From positions 54,886 to 118,885 of the forward strand of contig JAQNDB010000178.1 in assembly GCA_029204045.2 (NCBI GenBank): a stretch of 64,000 nt of DNA. Direction: 5' to 3'. The notes beneath the pieces were generated by a model. That model saw nothing but the letters and a program-made list of their open reading frames with translations. It was not told the DNA's origin and searched no databases. Shown in pieces: positions 43,109-55,321 of this stretch. This DNA comes from Tillandsia leiboldiana. Lineage: Eukaryota; Streptophyta; Magnoliopsida; Poales; Bromeliaceae. Each line of letters opens with the position of its first letter. The stretch's first letter is position 1. The position numbers were made by a program, and so were the translations under genes.

Positions 43109-46100
43109 TAGGTTGTAGGTCATGGTGGACTTAGAAACCCTAGGCTTGTGGTTGGACCCTAGGATGACTTCGTGAGAGTCGTGATTCGTAGCGAGAGTCC
43201 TGATTGAGTTTTACACCTCTCCCGAGGGACGGGACGAGTGATTGGCATGCTTATTCTCCTAAGTAGTTATGTTGGCTGCAGACAACATAACGCTATGGAA
43301 TGGGTGACATGCTCTAGACTTTCGCTGGATTGGGTCGAGCGTTGTTGTGTGCTGATTTGTGGTTTCGTCGTGGTGAGCGGTGTCTCCCCGACGCTGGGTT
43401 TGGGACCCTTGTGCATCCTGTCATGGCAGTTGAGCTTGAGCGTTTGGTTTTGGGCCGGATACCTGGATTGAGGTCAGAGAACTCCGTACCCAGATGACAG
43501 GATTGTCAGAGGCATATCAGCGGCAGAGCGAGCAGCTAGTTTGGTGACGCAGTTGTCAGAGCAGTGGGCAGCCCGACAGTACTTTTCTTCTGAGACCACC
43601 AGGATGTAGTATCCTCAGTGGCAGGGACTTCTGTAGTGCCAATAGAGCGAGTGGCCCCCTCCGTGCCAATGTTTAGTGCCAAGGCACTGAGGTAGGGTGG
43701 ATGGTTGACAGCAGAGGAGTTGTGGGGCATGTTTGATTAAGTGAGCCAGATTTGGCAGATGAACCACCCCGACTCGTAAGATTGAGCTCGGAGCCTTTGG
43801 AGGCAGAGTCGTGGTTGGGGGTGATGGAGTGATCAATTGAGAGCCTCCCTGTGCTAGAGAGTTTATGCAGTTGTTGAACTAGCGATCCAGGTTTCGAGGG
43901 ACGAGGCACATAGGATAAGTGAGATTGGGAGTGGATTGCGCCAGGATACTCCTTAGTTTCTTTTCGGTCCCTCCTGTTCGGGTTTTGGACTGTGGATGCC
44001 TCGCCGGAGTAGGCATTGTTTTTGGAGCCGGACACTGCAGTTCCTTGGATGGGGATCTGCCGCTAGAGGCGAGTTCTGGAGGGAGGCGCTTGGCGCTAGG
44101 TGATGGAGGACAGATCGGCAGGCAGAGGCATTTTCGTTTTGCGCTCCTGGGTGGTGGATATCCTTGTGGATGGTTAATGTAAAGCTTACCCAAGGGGGAT
44201 GTTACCCTGTGTGATTAATAACTGGCATGTTTGGGGTGCAATATATGTGATTGAGGGGTGAGCTTAGTAAGGATAATTGTATAAGGAATTGCATGAATCA
44301 ATCGTGCTTGGTCGTATGACGATGATACCAAGTGGATTTCTGAGACGTCAGGGGTTGGGTGGACCCCGATGACAGCAACAGCCATTTTATCAGAGTGGCG
44401 CAGCGGTAGCGTGGATTGGTTGTTTGCGAGAGACCACGTTCGGCATCTCAGTGTGAGCATGGACAGAGGTCGTGCTCCCTTTGTGATTGGTCTAGATATT
44501 TTGGCAGGCTGAGCGACGACCACTTGCATCGAGCGGATGAATCTGTGCCGCCCGGTTGGAGGGCGCCACGGTAGTGGATTGAGTTGTCGCAGGTGCGATT
44601 TCTTCACAGCAGTCGGAGTTAGGACATGTTGCGTTCCTGCATGGGCTAGAGGTAGAGTCGTTACCACATGCACTTGAGGTACAGGTTACTGTTGGCATTG
44701 TGCAAGTGGAGGAGGCTTGTGGATCATGTCCAGTGCAGCAGAGGCCGTAAGTTATGCCGGCAGACTTAATAGTTTTTACGGCAGCTCCGTGTTTTGACCC
44801 AGTGCTTGGGATCGGTTGACATAGTGCCACAGGATGTTTGACTGCTGAGAGAAAGGACTTTGACTTTCTGCGAGGCAGATAATGGAAGGCATTTTGGTTT
44901 GTTGAGACTATTTGAGCACACAGGTTACAGCGTCCGTGTGAGAGGTGCCTACGGCGGCAGCGGGACTTAAGGATGTCCCTATTGCCCATGAAATCCCGGG
45001 TGTGAGTCCACCTAAGCCGATGATTAGGCCGCCAGAAAGGAAGATTAAGATTGCGATTGACGTGATTCTGGAAACCGCGCCAACTTCAATAGCCCCTCTT
45101 TGGATATCGCCTTTAGAGCTGCGAGAGTTGATTTCTTAGGTGCGTGGATTTGATGGATAGAGGGTCTGTTTGACCTAGTGCCACGTCGTTGATACACGAC
45201 GGTGAGAGCCCTTTGGGATTGGAGTCTAGGCAGGTCCAGGTATTATTTAGAACCTTTTGAAGGAGCTATATTCCGGCAGTTATTGTTTGATGCCTGCGCC
45301 AATTTGGAATTTCAGCTGAGGGCATTGTCTAGATGGTGTTCAGGACACAGTAGGGGCATTACGAGTACAGTGAAGCCAATGGATTGACTAATGCCCTGTT
45401 GCCTCTAGATTGAGGAATTCTGTGTTTCCGTTGGCCTTGAACGGTTTGATAGCGGCATCCTCCAGGAATATTTTGGTTTTACCCCCCTCCCTGAGTGTTT
45501 AGAGCTTGTGCAGCATTTGTATATGGTGTGACAAGGTCTGTGGGGAAGAAGCTTTTTGCCATGTCGTTGTGGTGCAAGTTTTAGCTTCGAGAGCATATCT
45601 TCCTGGATTACTTCTTCTAGCCGAAGGGGCGGCGGTGGAAATTCGGCCAAAGTGGATGCTACTTAAGACTGGCCGAGATCGACGGTCATTGTTGGGGTGA
45701 GGAGTTTTTGGACCGGATAGTGCCAGCAGAGCTTGATGACCGGGTGATGAGATTGGTACCAGCGCCGATTCTAACCTAGTCAGTGGTGGGAGATGGATTT
45801 GTGAGTTATAGTGATACCTCCCGTAGTGGCTGTAGAGCCACCATTGGATTTTGTGAGCATCCAGTATCACCCCGACAGAGCCACTGTGGTGGCGGATGCC
45901 TGGAGCAGAAGAGATATTTGGGAGTCGAGTTTGACGGTTCCATAGCTGGCACTATGTGGGGCCATCCTTGTGTGCAGGGTTTGAGTTGTGTCCCTGAGGA
46001 TCCCTTTTGATGAAAGGTTGCGGCTGAGCAATCCGCTTGGGTTGAGTTTTGAGGGTGACTGAGTTTGAACCCCCGCTTGTTAGGGCCCCTTTTCTGTGCA

Positions 46101-46524
46101 GGTGTTTGTGTGGATGTGTTCCGGGTCGCTTGGGTTGCGTTGGCTCTTAGGAGTGATGTTAGAGCGTGTTGTTCGGGCTATTTGTTCCTTTTCCCCCCGC
46201 CTTTTGTTGGAGTTTTTGAGGTTTTTCTGCGTCTCAGCTCTGGAGTGTTATGTTTTGGACCCCTCGCCCGTGTTTGACTCGTTCCTTTTGGGGTCTGTGA
46301 GAGTTTGGAGTACGAGGGACGCCCGTTGCGAATTCCGACTCGTGAGGTGAGGGAATTGCGCAATCGGGCTATGCCGTACTGGTTGTTGCTGTTGTTGTTG
46401 CTGAGGAGTAATCACGGGGAGTGATAGGTGACTTGGGAGCTGGAGACGGCGGTGTTGAATATTGACCCCTGGTTTCTGAGACTCCTTGGGAGTTGCCTTA
46501 GTTTCGAGGACGAAACTTTCTACT

Positions 46525-46536
46525 AGTGGGGGAGGA
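46525..46536 (+). other. Polypurine tract of LARD A
   Basis: AGTGGGGGAGGA directly before the TG of the 3' LTR. Confidence 0.88.
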
Positions 46537-49500
46537 TGTGGTGACCCGGATCTTTGCAGGGCTTCTACAGTATGACCAGCAGCTTCTGGAAGCCTACGTG
46601 GCATGTCGGCGGTGTTCGCGCGCCAGTTTGGACACAAGAGATGGACTCGGGGCTTAAAATGGATCTCGTAGGTAATCGGGGGACCCCATCGGATGTTTAG
46701 AATAGTTTACGCGAGGAGTGGATTTCAAATTTAGGCTCGGCGCGGAATTCGGATTAAAAATACTTTTCCGGGAGCCTCCGGCAAATTATAGGATTGGAAT
46801 TTGGCAAAATGGACGCCGGATTTGGAATCAGCGCGCGAAAACGGTCAAGATGGGCTATTTACTTGTATTTTTCGGAGCTTGCTACAGTAATTTTACTGTT
46901 CATCGCCGGAACAGTGTTTCCGGCGATCGCCGGCGGCGGCTGGCGGCGGCGGGCAGCGGCGGAAGGCGGCGGAAGGCGCTCGGGCAGGCGGCGCGCGGCC
47001 GCGGGCAGGCGCACAGGGGCGCGGGCAGGCGCGCGAGGGCGCGGTCAGGTGCGCGGTCCACGCGGCCGTCGTGCACCCGAGGAAGGGACACGTGGCAGGC
47101 TCTCACTGGTCGGTGTTGTGGTCTGGGTTCACGAAGCAGGCCGGTGGTGCACGGTAGACCGGGTGGACACGTGGCGTGAGGTAGTTGGTCCGGTGTTGTG
47201 CTCCCGGTCCACGCAATCGGTGGAGTTGTTGACCGGGGCAGGTGGCCGTACGGCGGGGCAGGTGGCCGTACGGGCCCGGGTCAGCCGCGACGTGCGCGGT
47301 CCACGGCGCGACGTGCGCGGTGCACGGGTTGCCGGGCCACGTGTCGCATCGCCATTTGCGGGCGCAGGTGCACCGGGTGCAGTGGGGCCCGGGGGAGTAG
47401 TGGACTGGGCTGTGTGGTGGACCGGGCCGCACTGTGCGCGCCCGAAACTTGGCGGGCCGGGCCGCACTGTGCGCGCCCGAATTCGGGCGGACCGGACCGG
47501 GCGCCCGGAAGTTGGGACATGATGGGAATTTTCCCAATTGTTTTCTTCAGCCTATAAATAGGCAGCCCGAGCCCTCTTTTCTGCTCTTTTTCTCTCAGCC
47601 CTTGCAAGATCTCCCCGAGCTCCCTTCTTGGAAGATTTTCATCTTCAAGTCCTTGATCTTCCTGCAGAGTTTTGGGATTTTTGGGAGCACGCATCCCGAG
47701 GTTCCCCATTTTACGGTGCGGCGCGATGTTGCTTTCTAGTGTTCTTCTTCGGCGCAGCGACAGTGTTTTAGCTCCCCTGGGCTACCCCGAGATCATTTTG
47801 CTGTGATTCTTGCGCCGGCAGACTCCTAAGAGGTAGGACTTCATCTTTCGTTTTGGTCGCACTTTCCCGTTCGAGGTTTTGGCACGGATCCCGAGGCAAA
47901 CTGTAACCCCATTTTCTGTGTGGACTTCCTTGACAGCAGCGGGGTATTTTGGCCATATCTTTGCGTACGAGCGTCAGCCGGAAACGAGCTTATACAACTT
48001 TTTCTAAGGCAAGGTTACCCTATATGATTAATTATCATGTCATGTTAGCACATAACCCTTTTATGAGGCTGGTTTGTACAATGGGATAGGATTATGTAGT
48101 TATGTGCAGGTTCTACTCCAAGGAGTGATTATGGATCGAAAACCATGGACAGGTATGGTCATTGCTAATTCTGGCATGAGGTTTATTTTCTTTATTCTTC
48201 TTGAGGACAAATGCATGCTTGTATGGACATATAGTTAGGCCATCTTTTACTGCTGCACTACATATTGGAACTTGACTTAGGAGAAACCATGTTATTCCTT
48301 TCTCCTTCTTGTTAGTCAGGCGGTCTGTGTTGCTCGGGTTCGAGCAGAGATTTGGGATAGTGTAGCTGGGACCTTCGGGTCAGAGACAGGGTGTGCTTGA
48401 TGTTGGATCGTGGGTTATTGCGGCAACCGCGGACAGTAGGCGGTTGACCGGATCTTGATTATTTTACCCAATTGTGGGTCGTGGGTTATTGCGGTGACCG
48501 CGGACTTTGGGCGGTTGACCGGATGTTGACTATTGCATCAGATTGGGTATCAGATTTGTTCTAGTGGATGGTGTTTCCCACTTTTTGAGTACTATTGCGT
48601 CAGATCGGGGTTTTGTTAGGGGACGGAGTTTCCCACTTTGATCATAGTCTTGATCCAGTCCTGCTATTATGAGACAGTGGTTACAGAGATACTCGATACC
48701 GTGATACTTGATACTGGTGATACTGATGACAGAGTTACTTTACTCGTGTGGGTCGCTCCCCTCGAGTGCCACTCCGGAGTGTGCGACTGGACGGATCGAG
48801 GCCAGTCTGTTACTTACTTTTGTGTGCGATCGGACGGTTCGATGCCGATCTGTTACTTACCTTGGGATGCGACCGTACCAGCAGAGCAGGCAGTACCAGT
48901 GATTACTGGTCTATCGATTGGGTTTATTCAGGCAGATACTTTTTGTTACACTCGTGCCTGGGGGACCGAGTGGAGTCTAGTAGCTGTGTTTAGACCAGTG
49001 CTAGTATTGTTGGGAACCGTCGGGGTTTGACGGTGGTCCCGTGGTCGTTGTGAGTTCTTTGACCATGGTGTGAGAGGTTGAGCATCTTGAGTCTATCCGT
49101 TCTGAGAGAGAGAGCATGGATTATGACTATAGCCTGCACGAGCCACTACTCAATAGCGAGTTAGTCCGTTTGGACGCCCTACGTAATTCCTGCCCGTCAG
49201 CGGGAGGTGGGTGTAGGTGGGTGCAGGTTTGACTGGACCCGATGTGGCAGTCAGCTCGATTGGGTCGATTGAGCACCTCGTGTGCGAGTGTTGCATATCT
49301 TCATCAGAGTTTCCCCATTTGAGCATTTGGAAAGAGGCATGGTAGCTGTAGAGTGTTTCCAGCTTCTTCTTTCAGTTTTACTGCATCGGTTATCTTTTGC
49401 CTCTAGTAGTCTTGGTTGGCAGATCGTCGGGCCTTGTGGCGATACCCACTGAGAACTCCCTTATTGCGTAGTTCTCACGCCCGTTGGGGGTTTTCCCCCT

Positions 49501-49990
49501 TTTGTCCTTTCTCCTCTTTGTTTTGCAGAGTCTTGGCGGGTGTTGCCGTTCTGTGGTTGCTGTGCGTGGTGAGGGAGTAGCGAGCTAGATCCAGACCCAT
49601 CTTTGGAGAGTAGCGGTACCCCCTTTGGTGGAGATCTTCAGTATAGTCGGTAGATTGGTATTTATTTCCTCTTTTGAGAGACTGATGTAGTGAGGATATG
49701 ATGTATTGAGAGCTTGTACACTGATGTTTTATTTGAGATATCTCCCTGTTGAGCTGTGAGTTTTGTACTCGAGGTTAATGTATGATTATCATTTTTGGGA
49801 GATGGACCTTGTTGTTTTATCTTCAGTTGTACAGTGGTTGATTGTATTCTACAGCAGTTTTATCTTTTAGCTCTGATATCTGTTAGCGGTAGTTCTTTTT
49901 ACAGGTAGGACGCTTCGCCTATGCGGGTTTGGCATAGGTGGCGGATCTGTTGGCGAGCCCGGGTCGCAGTTTCGACCCCGGGGCGTGACA
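46537..49990 (+). repeat. LARD A 3' LTR, with a 635-bp internal deletion
   Basis: 3454 bp. Compared with the 5' LTR it lacks the segment equivalent to 28809-29443; the junction is at about 48005 (ACTTTTTC joined to TAAGGC). TATA box at 47553-47560. Ends GGCGTGACA, then TATAC. Confidence 0.92.
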
Positions 49991-49995
49991 TATAC

Positions 49996-50459
49996 CCTTG
50001 AAAATGATGAATTTTCTGCATACACCTTGAAAATGTTGTTTCTTACAAAATTCACCTTAGCTTAAATTGGAGAGTCATCCAATTCGTGGGGGAGAGTTGG
50101 CTTTATTAGAAAAGGTTCTTAAAGAAGGAGTTTTTGAAAGTAGAAGAGCATATGTGCACGAAGTTTAAGTTTTGGCTGAAATGTAGACAACCTAATGAGT
50201 ACATAAAATTTTGCACTTAAAAGTTTTAAAGCCTCTCGATAATCAGAACCTCTCTTCTACAGGGGTTAAAGTGAAGATTCTAACAAATCAAGGTGGTATC
50301 AAGGGGGATAAAGTGTGAGTTGCAAAATATTCAAGGTATTTTTCAGATATTTAGCATGACGTTTTTGACGGAGATATATAAAATTCAGATTTTGCAGGGA
50401 TATATATGTAGACAGATAATGTTGCAGGGTAACAAATGTAAATATCTCTTCTAACTTAC
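49996..50459. other. CID-like gene intron, residual host sequence
   Basis: AT-rich sequence between the right duplication of element A and the RRM1 exon. With 27170-27337 it makes the native intron, roughly 630 bp before element A arrived. Confidence 0.65.
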
Positions 50460-50746
50460 TCGTGGAAGGAACTTGGGATTCACAGGCAAAATGGCAGTCC
50501 TCGATGGCAAGACTCTAAGAGGGTAGTAACCCAGCATGGTCCCACGAAGACTTAATGCGGCCCTTGCACCATCTAGCAGTAAACAACAAAATTCCATCTT
50601 TTGATTAATATATACAGCTCACAAATGCCGCACAAATCTCAAGACTCAGTTAACTAACATGAAGTTAACTTACCTTCATCAGAGAACTCAACAAACGCAA
50701 ACCTTAGAATCGAGTTTGGATCGCCACAAACCCGACAGTCCACAAC
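50460..50746 (-). CDS. CID-like RNA-binding protein, RRM1 exons
   Basis: Two minus-strand exons. 50746-50674 encodes VVDCRVCGDPNSILRFAFVE and ends in phase 1 at GTAAGT. 50572-50460 continues DGARAALSLRGTMLGYY, then PLRVLPSRTAILPV and PKFLPR, and ends in phase 0 at GTAAGTT. This is the second half of RRM1 and the inter-RRM linker of CID8-13 family proteins (poly(A)-binding-protein-interacting RNA-binding proteins with a PAM2 motif upstream). No stop is present. The next exon in order is at 27169 across the LARD-filled intron, and the join stays in frame. The first RRM1 exon (TVYVSDID type) and PAM2 were not recognised at 50747-51319 and may lie beyond the gypsy element. Confidence 0.82.
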
Positions 50747-51319
50747 CTTTTAAAAAAAATGTCAGGGAAATCCATATCTACTTAATGTATTTTCCTTGCG
50801 ATCAAAGTATTTGATTATCAGTAAATTACAGCATCACTTCCAATAAAAATATCCTAGATGAATCAGAAAATTGAGTCCACCATAGCATACCACATATTGC
50901 AGCTTTTTAGGGTGGAAATGAAATATTTCTGACAGCACTGAACACCACAATATTTCATATTTTAGTCTGTGATAAAAGTTAGTTCTATTGTTAGAACTTA
51001 GAAAAAAAAAATTACCTCAAGCAACTGCTTCATGAATTAGTGCAAGTTCTTTGACTGATTAGGCAATAAGGCCTACATTACAGTTTACTTTTCATTGTAG
51101 AGAGTCAGCAGATTTTCCATGCCCTAGGAAAAGACTGAAGAGTTATTATTCATCCAATGATGCTTTCATAATCGATTCACTGGGACTCCAAACCTCATGG
51201 TGCACAATAAAAAGGAACCATCTTCTTAGCTTGCACATATATTCAACATGTTTTCCTTACCAGTGCAGTTAATAATCAGGTATAGAAATAATTAATAGCT
51301 TATAGCTGCAGAATAAAAG
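50747..51319. other. AT-rich intron-like sequence
   Basis: No coding sequence recognised. It ends AAAAG immediately before the gypsy 5' LTR, a possible target duplication whose partner lies outside the window. Confidence 0.5.
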
Positions 51320-54300
51320 TGTAAGAACTTGAATTTTTGAAAATAAATAAAGAAGTGAAATTGATTTGAGTCAAGTTGAATTCGGATCATGAAAAGCACC
51401 CGTAGTCAAAGTGCCCCTTTTCTGCAGTGTAATTTGCACAATTAGTGGGCCAAAAATATCGCCTTTCAGTCCGAGCATAATCTCGAAGATCCGAGACCAC
51501 GAGTACGACCGTCATGACGAACTGAGTGAAAACCATATTAAACTTGTTCAGATCTGACGGTCGGATCTTCCAGAAATCGACGAAGAAGCGGGCGGGACCC
51601 GCGACTTAAGTCGAGGGTACGATGAATAGTAAACCCTAATTTTCGAACCCCTCTGCGTCAACGTTGAGCCAATTCACTATCTGGAATTCAAACATAACAC
51701 TTCAGGTAGTCGATTTGAATGGCTCCGACGTTCTGGACGCAATGGCACTGACGGAATTTCCGTTTGACGACCCTAAGTCTCGAAAAACGCGAAAACTATA
51801 TTCCGGGACTGTATTTTATGGACCGAGATTTAATCCGGGCAGTTTTTCGAAAATCAAAAATCGCTCCCTGATAGGTCTCGTCGAGCCGGACGTCATGGCG
51901 CAGTCCATTTTCCGTTTCGACGAACGGATCGTCTCGAAATGCGTGAAATACGGCAAAAAAGGGGATATTTACACTTAAAACCCTATACATGTTGCCTCGA
52001 AAAGCGTGCAGAGGGACTTAAATGTTAGATGAGCATGTTATGGAGGACCAGGGTTGAAATACCTGGGCTGGGAGGGGGTGTATTGCAATTGTGCAATGCT
52101 TCACGGTTCGGTATTGTAACCGTGCCCACTCCCATCCTTCCGGTTTTGTAACTGCAGCAACCTCCAACCCACTTTCTTCCTAACTACCCACACCTCGCAA
52201 CCGCTCAGCCCATGCCAAAAAGCCTCTCCCCCGTCGCTGGAAACGAGAGAGAAGAAACACTTGGTTTTCGGGTGTTGTGGAGGAGGAAGGTTGGAGGGAC
52301 TCTGGGAGGACCAGACTCGCACCTGAGGCACCTTCTGTGAACCCGCGTCCAAGCCGAGGGAGCTAGCACCCCAGCTCCGCCGAGGGCCGCCGCGGTTAGC
52401 ATCTTTCTTCTTCGAGTTCTCCGGCGAGGTGAGATGTTGGAAATTTTATTTAAGTTTGGGGTTTTAAGCTCGACCATGGTGCTCCTGACATCAAGGCCAT
52501 TGTTCGGTTGCAGTCCGAGCCCTCGCCGCCGTCCCCGTTGCCGGCAAAGCTTTAGTTCACCGGAAATTATCGTTTTCCGACGAACTCGGTTTTCGATTTT
52601 TACAACCGTTGAAACTCGGATCAGAACCGTTGATCCTCTTCTTCTTGATGACTGCTCACTACCCACGAAGTTTCAGGAAGATCGGGTGAGTGGTTAAGCC
52701 GCGCGAAGAAGCCCTAGTTTCGGGTTTTCTTGCTTTCAACCGAGCTCCACCGTCCGGCGCCGCCGTGCATCCCCGTCGCCGGCCACCACTGCAGGAAGCT
52801 TCCTGGTACCAAGGGGAGTACTTTGGTCCAAGTTGCGCCGGCCCGGAGGGACCTCGCCGGAATCCGCCATTAGAGGCCTCGAAGCTTGACCGAGCTCCTC
52901 CGGCGCCGCCTTGCCGGAGCTCCTCAGCCACCGGGAACCCCTCAGGTAAGCTCCTGTGGTCTGTAGGAGTCTCCCCATCGACTTGCATGGCTCTCCTAAC
53001 GTCGGGTTTCTCGTCACTGTAGTTGCACCCGAGATACCCATTGCGGGCTCTAGCCCGAGTTCAAGGTTGCTCCGGCCATCTCTCCGGCGAGTTTCTGGCG
53101 CACCAAAGGTGAGCCCTCCACTTCTTGATGCTTGCTGAACATGATGCTTCAGTTAGCTCTCAATATGATCAAGTATATGTTAAGATCCAACATAGTGGAA
53201 AGTGGACCTTAGAAGATTAAGGGCCAACTTTGTATCGGGCTTGGTCTCGGCCCATTTCTTGTGAGCACGGCCTGGGTCTCGTTGTAACGGACACGCTGAA
53301 ATTTACGGCGTCAATTTTGGACCCCCGGATTGCGAGAACGGGGCAAAACACTGCGTCCAAAATCGCGAGTTAAAAGGCTAACTTTGCCTTGGGGTTTCGC
53401 GCTGACCCAAGATAGTGAGCACGGGATTCCTCGCATCAAATGTGACTCGCTGGCATTTCCGGAATCAAATTTGGATTCCCGGATCTTAAGATCAAGCTAA
53501 AACAATATTGACGAAAAGATATTTATGCGAATTTTTATACCTGTTGGATTTAAATGCAAAACGGTCACTCTAGCTGACCTTAGACAGCACCTACGCACTA
53601 CCTGGCCATTTTATTGGATTCCGATGGGTCTCGTTGACCAGGAATCAGTTATCAACCGACGAAATGACTGATTAGACCCGTTTAAACGTTTCGTTAGTGT
53701 AACGCCGTCGGGAAAGGGTTATGTGAGTCTATTATTGATTATAGCACTTTATACAGGGCCCAGTTGTTCGACGCCAGCCCCCAGTTGTTGATCGGGAGTT
53801 CGGGGACTCTGCCTTCATTCAGGTGGGTTAACTTCGGCCCGGGTTGATCTATTCGACCCTCTGGTTGCTTTAGTCCAGTCGGACACTTGTTCTTGACTTG
53901 CCCTGCTGATTTTTCCTATATGACATATATTGATCTCTTTGACATAGCATGATCCCTCTGATTGACATTGACCTGATTAGATCTGTGATTGAGACTTACT
54001 GTCACGATCAGTCGATTATTATATATATATATACTCTCTGATTAGTCCTGACTGATTCTGACTGATTGATATATAGATATGCATGACTGATTGATCCTGA
54101 TTGATAGATATTTCTCGATATGCATGATTGATTGATTCCGATGGATAGATATAGACAGATGATCCCTGTTGGGATTTCGGCATGAGCCGACTACTCGGTC
54201 AGTAGACCGTGAGATTGATCATGATGACTTGCCATGCACTGCTATACTTCACGAACCTGGCCGGGGTCGCTCCCCGTTGGAGCTGGTTCTTTACCGGTAG

Positions 54301-55080
54301 AGTGGTCTGGTGATAGACCCGTGAGCCCTAGACAGGGGTATGTTAGCGGATCGGGTGCGGATCGGTGGCTTTTGCCTGAGGTCCTCTGAGACCAATATTG
54401 GCGCATGATTGGATACTTGAGTTTACACCATTGACGCATGGTTCATTTATACTGTTGTTCAGTTATTTCCAGCACTATTATCTGTAGACATGCCTGTATC
54501 TCTAGTAGCTTTTATGCATGAACCTTATGATTGACATATGATTCCAGCATGCTTGTTCTACAGTATTTCTTGATTTCCATTTTTGATATTTACCTGCCAT
54601 GGTGATTCTGATTATTAGTAGATCATATCTGTTTACTCAGCTTTACCTTTGATTATTACTATCCGCAGATTTTAGTACCCAGTAGGTACGATTAGCTGAT
54701 TCTCGGCTCGTCGTGCCCACTGGGATGCACTCCGGTGTATCTCACACCCTCGGGTGATTGTTGTAGGTTCGTCGGGTGGCGAGATGTCGGGACGATCCTG
54801 TGAGCCGATTACGATAGATCTGTCCCCATGAGCATGATGTGTCGATGATATTACAGACGTTTAATTCCAGTATTTCCTTTCAGTTTTGGATTAGACTTTT
54901 GAAAACTATGATGTAATAATTTAATATGTTTATCCATACTGATTAGATTAGATTAGATACTGACATAATTATTGATCTCTGTTGATAACTATTCGCCGTG
55001 CATGTATAGGAGAGTCTCTGTCCTCGGGTCAGAGAGTCTTCTATACGTGTGGCGGTCTGTTGCGCCCAGTTTGCAAACTC

Positions 55081-55119
<39 letters not shown>

Positions 55120-55146
55120 CGGATTTTTAAAACTCGGGGCGTGACA
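51320..55146 (+). repeat. 5' LTR of the gypsy element
   Basis: 3827 bp, TGTAAGAACTTG...GGGGCGTGACA. It contains GC-rich blocks (52280-53100), a run of degenerate GATTGATA-type repeats and an (AT)n stretch around 54010-54160, and an A-run of ~28 bp at 55088-55115 just inside its right end. Confidence 0.95.
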
Positions 55147-55153
55147 GATTTTA

Positions 55154-55165
55154 TGGTATCAGAGC
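55154..55165 (+). other. Primer binding site of the gypsy element
   Basis: TGGTATCAGAGC, initiator Met-tRNA type, seven bases after the LTR end, in the same spacing as the LARD elements. Confidence 0.9.
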
Positions 55166-55321
55166 ATAGGTACACGGTACCTAGGATAAGATGATTAGGA
55201 ACTGGTTAGGATGAACCCTTGGATGACTTGTCACGTGAGAGCGTTGGGTATGTCTGGTATAAGGGTTAGAAACTCAAGATATTATTTGAGTCGGTTTCCG
55301 ACCTGTTTCTGTATTGCAGCT

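Larger units (their letters stand above)
43089..46536 (+). pseudogene. LARD A interior with pol relics
   Basis: It starts GATTAGGTGGTATCAGAGCC, with the initiator-Met primer site at 43096-43108, and ends with the polypurine tract AGTGGGGGAGGA (46525-46536). No long frame fits gag-pol, but eroded gypsy pol is visible on the plus strand in the right order. About 44990-45130 reads EIPGVSPPKPM then IAIDVILETAPTSIAP and SPLELREL (start of RT). About 45353-45400 reads GHYEYSEANGLTNAL (the RT box normally HYEF..MPFGLTNAP). About 45797-45850 reads FVSYSDTSRSG (RNase H start). The fit to a chromovirus-like pol is by eye. The catalytic DD box is not seen and stops are frequent. No gag was recognised. 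Confidence 0.65.
27343..49990 (+). mobile_element. LARD-like LTR retrotransposon A (non-autonomous), interrupted by element B
   Basis: It begins TGTGGTGACCCGG at 27343 and ends GGCGTGACA at 49990, between perfect duplications TATAC (27338-27342 and 49991-49995). Without element B it is about 11 kb: 5' LTR of ~4.09 kb split as 27343-30432 and 42086-43088, interior 43089-46536, 3' LTR 46537-49990. Long LTRs and a ~3.4-kb interior without gag-pol match the LARD class (large retrotransposon derivatives). It must have been moved by proteins of another element. It lies in an intron of the CID-like gene in the antisense orientation to that gene. Confidence 0.92.

Noticed and set aside
52205..53138. 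Open frames on both strands in the gypsy LTR (repeated around 61319-61907)
   Set aside because: They are Pro/Arg/Ser-rich, shift frame between the two LTR copies, and are not conserved as protein.
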